64,000 nucleotides of DNA from Akanthomyces muscarius (lineage: Eukaryota; Ascomycota; Sordariomycetes; Hypocreales; Cordycipitaceae). Of this stretch, positions 12,701 through 23,500 are shown piece after piece. Under the pieces are notes generated by a model. It worked only from the letters and a program-made list of their open reading frames with translations, made no database searches and had not been told where the DNA came from. Numbering within the stretch: the stretch's first letter is position 1; each line of letters begins with the position of its first letter. The stretch is taken from the NCBI RefSeq assembly GCF_028009165.1, contig NC_079241.1, forward strand, positions 4,464,001 through 4,528,000. The letters are read 5' to 3'. The position numbers and the translations under genes are program-made.

Positions 12701-13554
12701 GGCGCTGCCCTCGTCTCGGGCGCGAACGGGCTCTTTTGGAAGCAAGCGGGCGCAACAACAACCGCCCCATCGTAGAACAGTGGATCGGGGGTGTGTGTCT
12801 GCTAGTGACCTAACTACGTTAATAACCAGACTGTGACATGTCTGCCTTTGGTGGGTGGGGTGCCGCGAGTGGGAGTGTGTGTGGAGAACCGTGGCGCACA
12901 ACTTCAAAGGAACTGGATGAGAGCCAGATGCAAAGCAGCACGGTAGCAAGCAAACACACACTTTCTCAAAGTCTCTAGCCCCCGCCCCCCCTTCCTATCG
13001 GACCATAGAGTACTGTAACAAGTGAATAGAGCGGCACCCACTCGGCAACTATCGGTGTCTGCAGAAAGGGGGAAAAAACGCCCAGGGGTTCCTTGGGTAG
13101 CTCCATCGCAACGCCTGGTTTGCTGCCCCCAGTTTGGGGGCTCTTGCTCGAGACTATGGTGTCCCTTCTGCACAAATGACCCGATTGAAGACGGCAATGC
13201 TCAGTTCGAATAAAGTGCAATAAGTATAGAGGCTAGCGAGTGAAAGTATAAAAAAAAACATCCCATTTGAAGCCTGTCCAACTTCCAAGACGCCTATATG
13301 GGGCATAGCAGCAGCCATGCGATAGCAGCACAAGCCATGAAAATAAGTTTCCTCTCCAGTTTCATAAGCATACAAAAAGAATGTGAAAGAATCATGTACT
13401 TTCAAGTATCCAAAACCGTAACGGGGTAAAACGAAAAATAGAAACAAATAGCAGAGTCTCTTCGTTGGGAAGATGAAGCAGTCTAATCAGTCCAAGTGAC
13501 GAAAACAAATATGAAAATGAAAACGCATCAAAGCAGAGTACTCAACCTCCCACC

Positions 13555-15212
13555 TTAATCCTTCTCCAACTTGATCCTCTTCGATCCCTGGCTTGGCTTG
13601 GCGTCGCTGCGTTTGCGTCGTAGTGACGAAGTTTTGCGCGACGCTCCGTCTCTTTGGTTGGCCACCACCTGGTTGATAACTTCATCCTCGTCCACCTCCT
13701 GACCGTACAAGGAGGAACCACTGTATGAAATACCAGGCTCCTCAGTATTCTTGCCTCCGGCCTTCTTCTTCCCTGTGAGGAATCGGCAGCGGCGTCGAAG
13801 TTCCGTCTCATTGATGCCTTCAACGTAGATTTTCTCCTCCAGCCCCAGATCAACAACTGCCTTGACCTCAGCATCGCCTGGATTCAGAAGCATGTTGCGC
13901 GAGCCACCGAGCTTGAAGAATTCTTCCAGCATTAACTTGTACCTGTTGCGCTCCACATTCTGCCATGCTTGGATAAAGAGCTCTACCTAAAATGCCGATG
14001 CGGCGGTTAGCACTCTGTAACAGTTGCAGTCGCAGAAGCATGTCTTGACTTACATCCTTGTCCAGCCACTGGATGTACTTGGAGCGGCCCCGAGTGAGCT
14101 TCATCTGAAGTGTCTCTTTGCATTGTTCCTTTCCGAACTCTTTATAGTAGTCTTCCTGAATACTATCCCACATGTCCTGGCCTTTCTTGTCGCGGTGCTT
14201 CCATCGCGAGTTAAAGATGCAGCGCTCCTCTCTCGGGCAATTAGGTTTGAGCTGAGGTGCAACCAAGTCACCAAAGCAATTTTTGTACTCCTCGACATCC
14301 ACTGGTGGGAGGCGAGAGGCGGCGGACCTCCTGGGAGCCGCCCTCTTTCTTGACTTCCTCGCTCCGACGTTGCGGTCGCGGCCGGGACTGGAATAGGCCT
14401 CGTCTTGAGAATCTGCGCCATCCGGTGCATCGGAATCTGTCTCTGCCTCCGCTTTCTTGACCTCCGGAGCTGTAGAAATCGAGCTTTTTCTTGAGGCTCT
14501 CTTGGGTGGCGCATTCTCGACGTTGGCCTCTTCGCCCGGCGTGCTCACTTCAGAGGATGTTTCCAGTGTGCTTGGGCTATCTTTGGGCGGTATAAGGTTG
14601 CTGTGCACCATGACAGGGCCATTGCTGCCGAGTTGGGGGATGGGCGCGAAGTAAGGAGCGGGTTGATTCAGCATCGATTGGCCCTGCGACTCAGACAGAG
14701 AGTAGCTACCAAGGAAGGACTCCGGATCTGGAGTACAACGCTCTTGCATATAGAATTCCGCCGGGATCGAAACGTCGTCGTTGGGACCGGGGCCGGTATC
14801 CAGGCCAAAGCTCGTGTTCCAATGGGGGTAGAACATCTTGCCGCTGTTGGGGGGGCTAGGTAGGTGGTTGAGCGCGGTGTCGGGGAAGATGGCGAATTGC
14901 TTCACAACATGATGCATCGGTGGTGAGGCCACAGACGAAACGGGGCTAAGAAGTAAGCTGCAGTCGGCGCCCATGTGGTAGGAAGAGGACTGCTCAGAAA
15001 ATGGATTGAATTAGCAAGAGCCAGGCGCACAATGTTACCTCAAAAAGGGCAATCGAGTGCACGTTGAGAACACTTACTGTAGAGAAAGAAAGGAGCTCCG
15101 GGTAGTCAGAGGATGGCGGGGAAGCTTCTATGGTTAAGGAATCGGACATGTCCATTGGGCTGGGGAGATGGCCGTTGGATTGTAGGTGGTCCATACACGT
15201 CGCTTCAAGCAT
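13555..15212 (-). CDS. unrecognised 500-residue nuclear protein with a divergent Myb/SANT-like core
   Basis: Exons are 15212-15078, 14989-14054 and 13986-13555. Both introns have good signals: GTAAGTGTTC...GAGCAG, and GTAAGT...GCTAAC...TTTTAG. The splices join SFST to SSSYHMGAD and WLDKD to VELFIQAW, giving 500 residues. The first ~220 residues are low-complexity and rich in Ser, Pro and Met. A basic patch near residue 260 (KSRKRAAPRR) and a basic tail (SKRIKLEKD) look like nuclear localisation signals. Between them, about residues 275-410, is a compact helical region with spaced tryptophans (SRWKHRDKKGQDMWDSI, MKLTRGRSKYIQWLDKD, ELFIQAWQNVERNRY) that resembles one or two divergent Myb/SANT helices. 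I do not recognise the family, so a DNA-binding role is inference. It stands alone between two 11 kb deserts, as developmental regulators of filamentous fungi often do. Confidence 0.75.
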
Positions 15213-15583
15213 TATCGCGGCGAGCTTAGGTTATGGCAGCCGAGCCGCAGCGAGGTTGTGCAGACAGGTGGGGGTTGCACTGGCAGTGGAAGGTCGGACC
15301 GAAAGTTCTGTATGAGTGACGGGACAAAAATGCTTTGCGAGCTGTAACGAGGATGAGAAGGGGAGTTTGCTGGAGGATGTCGACAGGATTTATTCAATCG
15401 AGCTATGCAGAGCAGACTGTGCCATAAGTAGACGAGTGGGAGCTGCTCGGGATTGGTAGCATGGATGAGAAAGAAGTCTGCCTTTCTATGGAGGTCGCGG
15501 CCGCCAGTATAGGTCTGAGCAGGCCCAGTGGAGTATGGGTAAGGCAGAAGAGAGGCAGAAGCAGGAGTGATTGAAAGAAAGGT

Positions 15584-15754
15584 TCACGAGGGACGGAAAG
15601 AGAGGCCCGGCGGCGGTCTTTTGTATGTATAAGCCGCGACATTCTGCCTATTAGTATCGAGGCAAGAATGGGGGCCCGGTGTCCCTGGCCCCAGGCGACT
15701 TGCAGTACCCTTGCGCGTAGAGACCAGGGTCTCCAAGTACTCAAAAAAGTCCAT
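15584..15754 (-). CDS. possible upstream ORF in the leader of the unknown regulator
   Basis: A 56-codon ATG frame begins MDFFEYLETLVSTRKG and ends 371 nt before the regulator start codon. The plus strand here is GA-rich, so the minus strand is CT-rich as expected of a fungal leader, which places this frame within a likely 5' UTR. I found no in-frame splice that would fuse it to the main protein. A uORF of this size would be expected to reduce translation of the main frame; that is inference. Confidence 0.3.
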   Translation of the reverse strand: MDFFEYLETLVSTRKGTASRLGPGTPGPHSCLDTNRQNVAAYTYKRPPPGLSFRPS

Positions 15755-18700
15755 GGTACCTCGGGGGGTGTCCCAGCGAGGAGAGGCGTACGCCACAGGC
15801 CGAGGACGAGGAAGAGGAGGGGTGGGTGTAGGCGTAGCCGTGGGAGAAGACCGCCAGGCGACGGAAAGCAGTGCGACTCGTCCGTCTTGCACCAAGGACC
15901 TGCAAGCTTCCACGATGGGGCGCGCCGGAGTGACTGACCATGGCACTGCTATCGTGCCGTGCGGGCGATGGGCTAGCGCAGAGACGACAGGACTGACGAC
16001 TGACGATGGACATGGACATGGACCTGGAGGGGCGTGAGGGGCGTGAGGGGCGAGGTGCGAGGAGCAACCAGAGAAGGCTGGCTGTTGTGCATGAGCATCA
16101 GCGAGCAGAGATGCTGCAATAGCCGCTGAGCAACGGACTCGTACCCACCGCGGACGAGACACCCCCAAGGCTGTCTAGCTCTACAGGCTACTGGTACTTG
16201 GCAACGAGGTCAACCGGGGCCATGAGCTAATAACTCCAAGATGAGGAACAAGGGGGGGGTTGCGTTAGGACGACTGTCGGGCTAGTCGACCTGCACTTTG
16301 TACCAGTGTTATTATTAGGCCGTTTTTGCTGTCTTTCAGGCTTGTAGAGTCGCATTCCGGTGGAGAAGCTACCTCACTCAGGCTTCCTCGCTTTTACTCT
16401 CATTTGGGAGGGGGGTTCTTGTTGGTGGATGCTGCTGGCGCATCAGGCTCGCAGTCAAGCACTGTCGAACGCTAACTACCCCAGAGACAGACAGGAAGAG
16501 CCTTAGGAAAAGACTGGCACGATCTCTTTTGTCGAACCGACTGAACAAGTGTGGGCTTGAGTCAGACGCAACACGCGCCGAAAATCGCAAATCGATATAC
16601 AAGGCCAACTTGACGGAAAGTCCTCCGGCTTGGGGCTAAACGGGGGGGTGCATGGTCCACAGCAAGCACGCAAGCGAAGTGCGTTTTCGGTTCGCGACAG
16701 ACGGCTGCCACTGTTTCTCGACCAGATGCGCATTGCAACGAAATGGTAAAGATTTGTAGCGGATGTATTCCCCCTCTCGTCTGCTTTTTCGGTAAAAAGC
16801 ACAGCTTCAGAGCGACAAGTGTCTCGCTCTGTCTCGTCATCGAGCGGCTAGTGAGTTGGCAGTGGCCGACAAGCGCATTTCACGGGCGCTACGAGGCGGG
16901 CTCTTACTGGCTTCCAGCACCCTGCCCCCCTGCGCTGTCTTTACACAACTTAGCTGATAATGGAAGGTGAACGCGTTAGAGAGCCGATTTTGCAAAAGAC
17001 TGCTTCCGACGAAGGAACTGGACGAGGCCCGCCGTAGACCATTCCCGCAACGGCATGCCTTGAGACCGAGTGCGGATGGATCAGTTCTCTGATCCGTTCT
17101 GCTTTGGTCCAGTATAGCGTCTGCCTCGGGCATTGGCACTTCCGCTAGTTTTCGTAGCTCTTCAGGGGGAAAGAACTGTTGGCCACGCTGTTTGTAGTTC
17201 TATTTTGAGCTTGGGAACAAAAGAAGATGAATGGGCTGAGCAGAAGGGGCTGGTGCCGGCACACCGCTGTATTCGTCTCGTTGATCAATCGTTGCGGAGC
17301 AGCCTTCGGAGCAGGGCTGCAGGGTGGCCGAAGCATCTGCAACGCCGAAACCAGGAGCTGCACATGAAAACTAGTACAATTCTTCGTGCTTTCGAAGATA
17401 TCGGATGACAGAGAAACAGTAATTTGTCTGATCTGATGGTGTTATTGTACTAGAGGGGGCATTGGTAGCTCTGGTGGCGCCGACGTGGCAGGCGTTTGTC
17501 GACGTTGCATGCATCAACAGAGACAAAAATAGTTCCCCAATGGACAGACAAGGCCTGATTTTTTCTCTGCAGAATTAGATACAACCTGATCTCGCGTCAT
17601 CTACAAATTAGCTTACCAGAGAAAGACAGCCGACAGTCCCTTTGTTGGCGTGTAAACGCAGGACCTGTGATGAGCGGGCCTAGCGAGCAAGCCGAGGGTT
17701 GGCGACGAACGGTCGCCTCTGGGCAGCAGAGCGTAATCAACGTGGGCTGGGATCGAGAAAAACGGCCTAGACGATGGGCGATGGTCGATGGCGATTCCGT
17801 GGCGGCGGAAGCGTCTGGACCAGTTGGATGCGGGTGGGCAGAGGACGAGCCCTGGTGGACAACGGGGCCTGCCTTGCCTGCCTTTGCTTACCTACATTGG
17901 CCTGTGCCAGTCCTGCCACCTGCGTAACTGTGGGCGTGGTTGCGTAGGTAGCGCTGTCGCAAGACAGCCAGGCGCCCTTTGCACCTGCCTCATCGGCCCA
18001 TTTTAGTGGCTCCAGGCCTGGATCATCAGGGACTTTCAGGGGGGCAGTGCCCTGTAGCAGCCCAGTGGGCCACTGAACTGAGCGCTGAAGGCGCGTATGT
18101 CGGGGCAGTTGGCCCGCCCACAAGGTCACCAGGCGGTAAGCTCACATGCCGATATACTCGGATATCTGAGCAGCAGTATCATACAACAAACCAAAAGGCG
18201 GCTGTAGACGGTTGATAAAGACGGAATGGCCACCACACTGTACTACCCAGGAGCATGCGCGGGCTGGTCGTACCGACTCTTGACTGCTGCTTGATTGGTA
18301 GTGGTGTGGGAAGTCTCTCCAGACCCCTTGGGGCGCAGCAGCAATCCCTGGGCGCTGCCCGCTCAGAAGACCTCGCGCAAAATGCCACCAGCGCCGTGTG
18401 TTTCTGCTCATTGCCAATGACAGCATTCCTCCTTCGCTGTACCCGTTTACATTGGGTCCAGGGCGACTCATCCTCTTGCATTTCTCCGATTAACACGGGG
18501 TGCTGCACGCACACCGCAGCTCCAACTCAGCCGTTGCTCTCACCGCGGCTTGCTTGCGATAACCGCTTCCGCCATCTTCTCACCAGGCCCTTGTTAGCCC
18601 AAGCTCGTTGCAACATGACCAAGGCATATGCGCGCTTTTCTGCTTCTGCTCTAGCCGCCCGCCCTTCAACATGAGGGTGGCTTTGTCGCATCTTTGCCTG

Positions 18701-20227
18701 TCCCGGCGACGCTTACGACGTGCTATCCCACCTTCTTACTCTGGGCCCGGCCAATGGCACGCAGCCTGTTCCGTTTTGATATTCACTTGTACTACGCGCT
18801 AGGTGAAGATGGGTGTGTCACCTGGCCTCGCCGGAGCGGCCCAACCAAGCAATCAACACCCACACCTAAAGTAGGGCTTGGGTGTCTCGACCTGTCTTCT
18901 GTAAGCAAACAGCGCTCTCGCCTCTACGAGCACAGGGTTGTGGGAGAAAATGGTCAACATGGGGTCTAGTAAATCCAAGTCTCCGTTTGCGCTATCACTT
19001 ACTCAATTCAGGCCGTCCGCTGTCGTTGCTTTGGCGAATTATGTCGCAGTAATGCATCAGCAGCCTCATCTGCCCCCTCAAAGGATTGCAGTCGGGGGCG
19101 GAATCTGCATTGCTGCTGAACTCTCTTGCCTCAGATCAAAACCCAAAGCCTCACCGCCGCCCAGATCGATCTTGCCCCCGTTAGCTCCTACTATCGAGCC
19201 TAAAAACTCGCAATCGCCCCCCTCACAGCCTCCCGTTGTATTCTAGCCATGGCAGAGTCAGGCTATCTGGATCCATCCATCCCTAAGTAGCAATGTCCGA
19301 GCTTACCTACGCCTTGCTTGAGGAAATTGGCCTCTTCCCTGGTGGCTCACGACCAATTACCACCTCAGACTGGGCTTACAGAGCCCTGTAAACGACAGAT
19401 AAAAACGTGGGCATGTGTGAACCAGTCTGCAGCCTCCACGCGACACTAGCCCGAGTCCCGTGGCAGCAGATGCGGGATTTGCTGCGAGCCATAAGGCTTC
19501 TGCAACCTAGTTGTAGCTGAAAGCTTGGATGTGCCATCTTTATCCAAGGACGGCGATTGGCCGGCGACGCAAGGAACCATCGCCGGTACTTTTGTCTGTT
19601 ACCCCAACCGTCGTAGTCTTTATGCGACAACGTTGGAAATCCCACTGCACTGCTACACAAGAAGCCTTCTCGCGCATCTCTGACCGGTAGGCTTTGACAG
19701 GAAGAGTCTGACATAAAGTAATGCTCTCATCTTTCCGGAGCTACATCAAACTGAGCACGACACCCACGTATGGGACCATGGCTTTAGCCACTGTATCGAT
19801 CTTGAGTCAACTCCGGGGGGTTATAGTACCTGCTGCAGTGCCAGCTTCGAGTCAAAGACCTACCACAGGACGTCAATCAGCGGGATAGATGCGGGAAAAA
19901 AAGGCGATGCGATGGGTGGACGCGCTCGGCCGAAGCGTGAGCCATACACACGCCGCCACCCTCCCTAGGCCCCTGCCCGCCAGTGCCCCGAGAAGGCTTC
20001 GGTGCATCTAGATGCGCTCCAAAGTTTCCTCGGCCTCCCAAGCCAAGGACAAAGAACGAGGAAGAGGGGGGAGTAGCCACAGGACACTACTGGCGAACTT
20101 TCGCGTAGCCGACCACTGACAAGGCAGGATGGGACTCCACCGCGCTAATTTAGGGTACCAGATTGCCGGGACGCGCTAGCAGGGATGAAAGAGGGGCAAA
20201 TGTGACACACGCCCCTCCAGGTCACAC

Positions 20228-20510
20228 GCTCCACACTGGTTGACTGCTCTTTGCATTTCCTCCGCTCCGTCCCCTCTTCTTCTTCCCCGGCCCTGTACCA
20301 GTAGTGTCTTTCCCCCTCCAAGCCGCTGGCCTGCTTGCCTGTTGCCTGTGTCGCCCACACGCTCTCTCTTTCGCTCTGCCTTGCCCTTGTCGGCCCTTTG
20401 CTCAGTGCGCCCTTCCCTCCCCGCTCCTCCTCTCCTCCTCCTGGTCTGTCTGTATGTGCTCTCCCACACCTCGCCCTGCCAACTCCGATACTTCCAACTA
20501 CCCTGCTAGA
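20228..20510 (+). other. long polypyrimidine block, possible leader of an unannotated transcript
   Basis: About 280 bases are strongly C+T biased on the plus strand (repeated CTCC, CCTCCTCCTC, TCTTCTTC). In filamentous ascomycetes such blocks mark promoters or leaders of genes read on the pyrimidine-rich strand. The regulator at 13.5-15.2 kb is on the other strand, so this would belong to a separate plus-strand RNA running away from it. No coding frame follows convincingly. Confidence 0.3.
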
Positions 20511-23500
20511 GACTGGAGCTCAGCTCCTGTGCCAATGAAGAGCTCGTGTTAGAGGCTCTTCCAGAGTCCAACTGGATACAAAGCATGTACGTTGTACGCG
20601 CGCGTTTACACTCTTGTCTTCATTCGCTTTGACTGTCAATCATCGTCACAAATTGTGTCTCTTCCTCAGATTCTGCTCTTCTGTCGTCCCACTGCACCGT
20701 GATGCACGCCAGCGCAGACGCTATGTCTGTTAGCTGCGGCGTGGCTTTTTTTTGCCCAGGGCTGTACGTAACCCGCCCGCCTGACAAGCGAGCCGAGAGA
20801 AATACAGATGAGAAAAGCCATACGCAATTATCCGGCATCCTTTACGGGTTATTGTATGGCATTTTACTTTCTGCAGTCAGCCTATTCAGCGCAGATCGGA
20901 CGTGCTTTCCACGATGGCTTACTGCAATCTGGGCCCCCTCCCGTTTCTGGCCCCCTCAGCATCACGCCTTCGATCCAGCGCCACGGACAAGTCTTCTTGA
21001 GCATTGCTCCATTGCTCCAGGCTCCTAGTAGAAGCCTTCTGCGACTTCACGAGTTTAGTATGGATCACAGTATCCTTCGCCACGAATTCTGTCGTGCAGA
21101 AGCAGTCTACGACCTGTGCGGTGGACAGGCTGCTCACCTTGTGCTGCCGGGGCTGCGTAGAAGTTGTCATCAATTTCCCGAAATCTCATTCTCGTAGTAC
21201 TCTCCTTGTATAGGCATCATCAACCTTTATCGGAAGCGGTCTAATCTGAACTGCGCAGCGGCCTCGTGGAGTCCGGCGGCCGTGTCCGCCAACACTGGTG
21301 AGCTTCGCCCAGACAGTAGGCGACAAAATTCTCGGAAGTTATCCTCCTGCGGACACTCTTCTTGTCATTTGACTATGACCGCTCGTCTCTCACCGATTAT
21401 TTTGTTGGCCCTGGCGGTCGATTTACATTGAGCCTTTCCCATTTTTAAGCGCCCAGCTCACGGCGTATTCGCGGCGCCGCAAACCTGGACCAAGAAAGGT
21501 AATGTTGCACCACGCCCCTCCCTTGTACACTGTAGCCGCCCAGGCCAGAGAACACTGCATATGTGAACAATGCTTTTTCTCCCCTTCTCCTCGTTTACCG
21601 GAGCGAGAAAAGCGAGCTTGGCCCAACAACTATGGCGCTACCACCGGCTCCCGCGCTCTTACCTCGTCAGAGTAGCATTGCAGAGTACATGTACATGTTG
21701 CTCGTCGATTGAAAGCGATTCAAAAGCCTAGGCAGTTGGCAGAGCACCTCTATTCTGTACTTGTCGTTGCTAGCGTGGCCGCCGAGCTCTTCCCGGTATC
21801 CACGGGCAGCCTGGTTGCTCCGTTGGCCAGTGTCTGTGGCGCTCTGCGAGGGACCCAGAGCTGTCCCAGGTGTGGGACAAGATCCGCCCTCAAAGTCTTT
21901 CGAGGAGAGGGAAAAGGTTTGCTAGCCTCGATGGTTGGCCTTCTGATCCGTGGCGTGGGCTCGTGCCGTGGCCCCCCTCCTGTCCAGCGTAGCCGCCCAC
22001 ACCGGGTGATCACTGCTAGCAGAGACATTCGGATCGCGTCCCCCAGCCTTGGGGGCTCTTGATGGCCGCTGTGCGCCACGGAATCTCATTATTGTCGTGG
22101 GCAAGGTGTGCGGGTGTGCCTTTCTGGAGACATGTTTCTCAACTGCCAGTGCGGTCCGAGGGGTGCTTTTGACGCCGCTGTTACTCGAGTCGACAGCTAC
22201 GACGCACGGCTTGTCAGAGAAGGCGTCTCCGCCATAACGCTCTCCTTGCTCTCATACAAGGTTTCCAGTAATTTCAAGCACCTTGCGCCACCGTGTGAGG
22301 AGGGTGAACAAAGGTGCGTCTCCCCGCTCTTGCCATAGCCATGAGGCACTCCGTGGACTCCTTATCCGTTTTAGGTTAACAACGGACAGAATGCCAAATT
22401 AGGACTATTTACCGTTGTGATCCTTCTGTGATTCAATTTCCATGAGAGCAAATCGCCTCCGGCTCGTACTCGTAGTCACTTTCGTAGTTCACTTTATAGT
22501 GCGAAGTACGTGGCTGCCTCTACCTACTGTAGAGACACTGTCATCTACTGTGGGCGCGATACTACCTTTTTCTTACCCCCTTCGTAGACAAAATGAATTT
22601 CGCTCTACTAGGACAAATAAGACCATCGGGGCAGTATTACGGGTACTTGGCGGGGGGGGTTCGGGCGTGTTTGTGGCGAATCGCCGGATGGTGTCAACAC
22701 TTCCACGACACAGGAGGGGCGCCAGCCATCGTGTGGCACTGGCAGTCCTGACCCATGCCTCTCCAGTGTTCTTTACCATCGGTAGCTAAAGCTCGTAGCA
22801 GCTGCCATGGATCTCAAGCACACCGGAAGACATGCGACCCATCCCCTGTCGGGATTCCACGACGACGCGTCCGAGGCCGCAACTCGCCGCCAACAGCCCC
22901 AAACGCATCGATGTCCAAGTTCTACAAGACGCTACAGGTGCTACCATCTTGTATCACTGTGGCTGTCACTTATCAAGGCCCTCCATCACCAGCATAACTA
23001 CCGGCACGATCTTGCCACGAGCTTTCTCGCTCCCCTTTAGCGACTCGCATGCCCCCAATTGCCGGTGCAGCCACCCAGAAACGGGCGCAATGGCCCATCA
23101 AGGGAGGGGGCGCTTTTTTCTCAAAGATTCTATGAGCGAATTAGGCACCACCATGGGCTTTAGCTTCCTTACGCCCCCTGCGGCCTCACTCCCCGTGATG
23201 ATGAAGGGCGGCTCAGTGTTGGTTGCACAATGGAAAAGCCACAAACCTCCACAGAACGATGCACACGCCCCCTCCTGGCGGTCCCAAAGTTCCTTCACGA
23301 GGTCGCGGACGAAACGGAACGATGACGGTCTGCCTTTTTCGTACGGGAGGTGCGTTGGCCACACCCATTGGGCAAAAGAGCTCTCCGTACTCTGTCGGGG
23401 CCTCGCCACCGGTGACGGTTAGTCTGCGGGTTGGCAGCTGCTACATCCAGCATGGAGAAAGGTCTAGTCTGTGCTGCCCAAAATAGATGCTCTGTTCTTT

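Larger units (their letters stand above)
2005..13554. other. 11.5 kb gene desert between EDEM and the unknown regulator
   Basis: I found no recognisable protein family, tRNA or transposon in this stretch. Open frames are short (under about 150 codons), overlap on both strands and mostly lack usable ATG starts or family motifs. The first few hundred bases hold the EDEM promoter; the bases just below 13554 hold the 3' region of the minus-strand regulator. Local features are the palindromic repeats at 8482 and 8951, a CT-rich leader-like block at 9050-9209 and an orphan frame at 9274-9720. CT-rich plus-strand stretches near 12.1-12.3 kb could be further transcription starts. Confidence 0.6.

Noticed and set aside
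12461..12961. A 166-codon minus-strand frame near the 3' side of the unknown regulator
   Set aside because: Composition is biased and no motif is recognisable; it is overlapped by comparable frames on the plus strand.
15584..16168. A 194-codon minus-strand frame upstream of the unknown regulator
   Set aside because: Its first codon is TTG, not ATG; only the inner part from the ATG at 15754 is a possible uORF, which is listed separately.
22832..23422. A 196-codon plus-strand frame in the second desert
   Set aside because: No family motif, no leader or intron signals, and overlapping frames on the other strand; composition looks like translated non-coding DNA.
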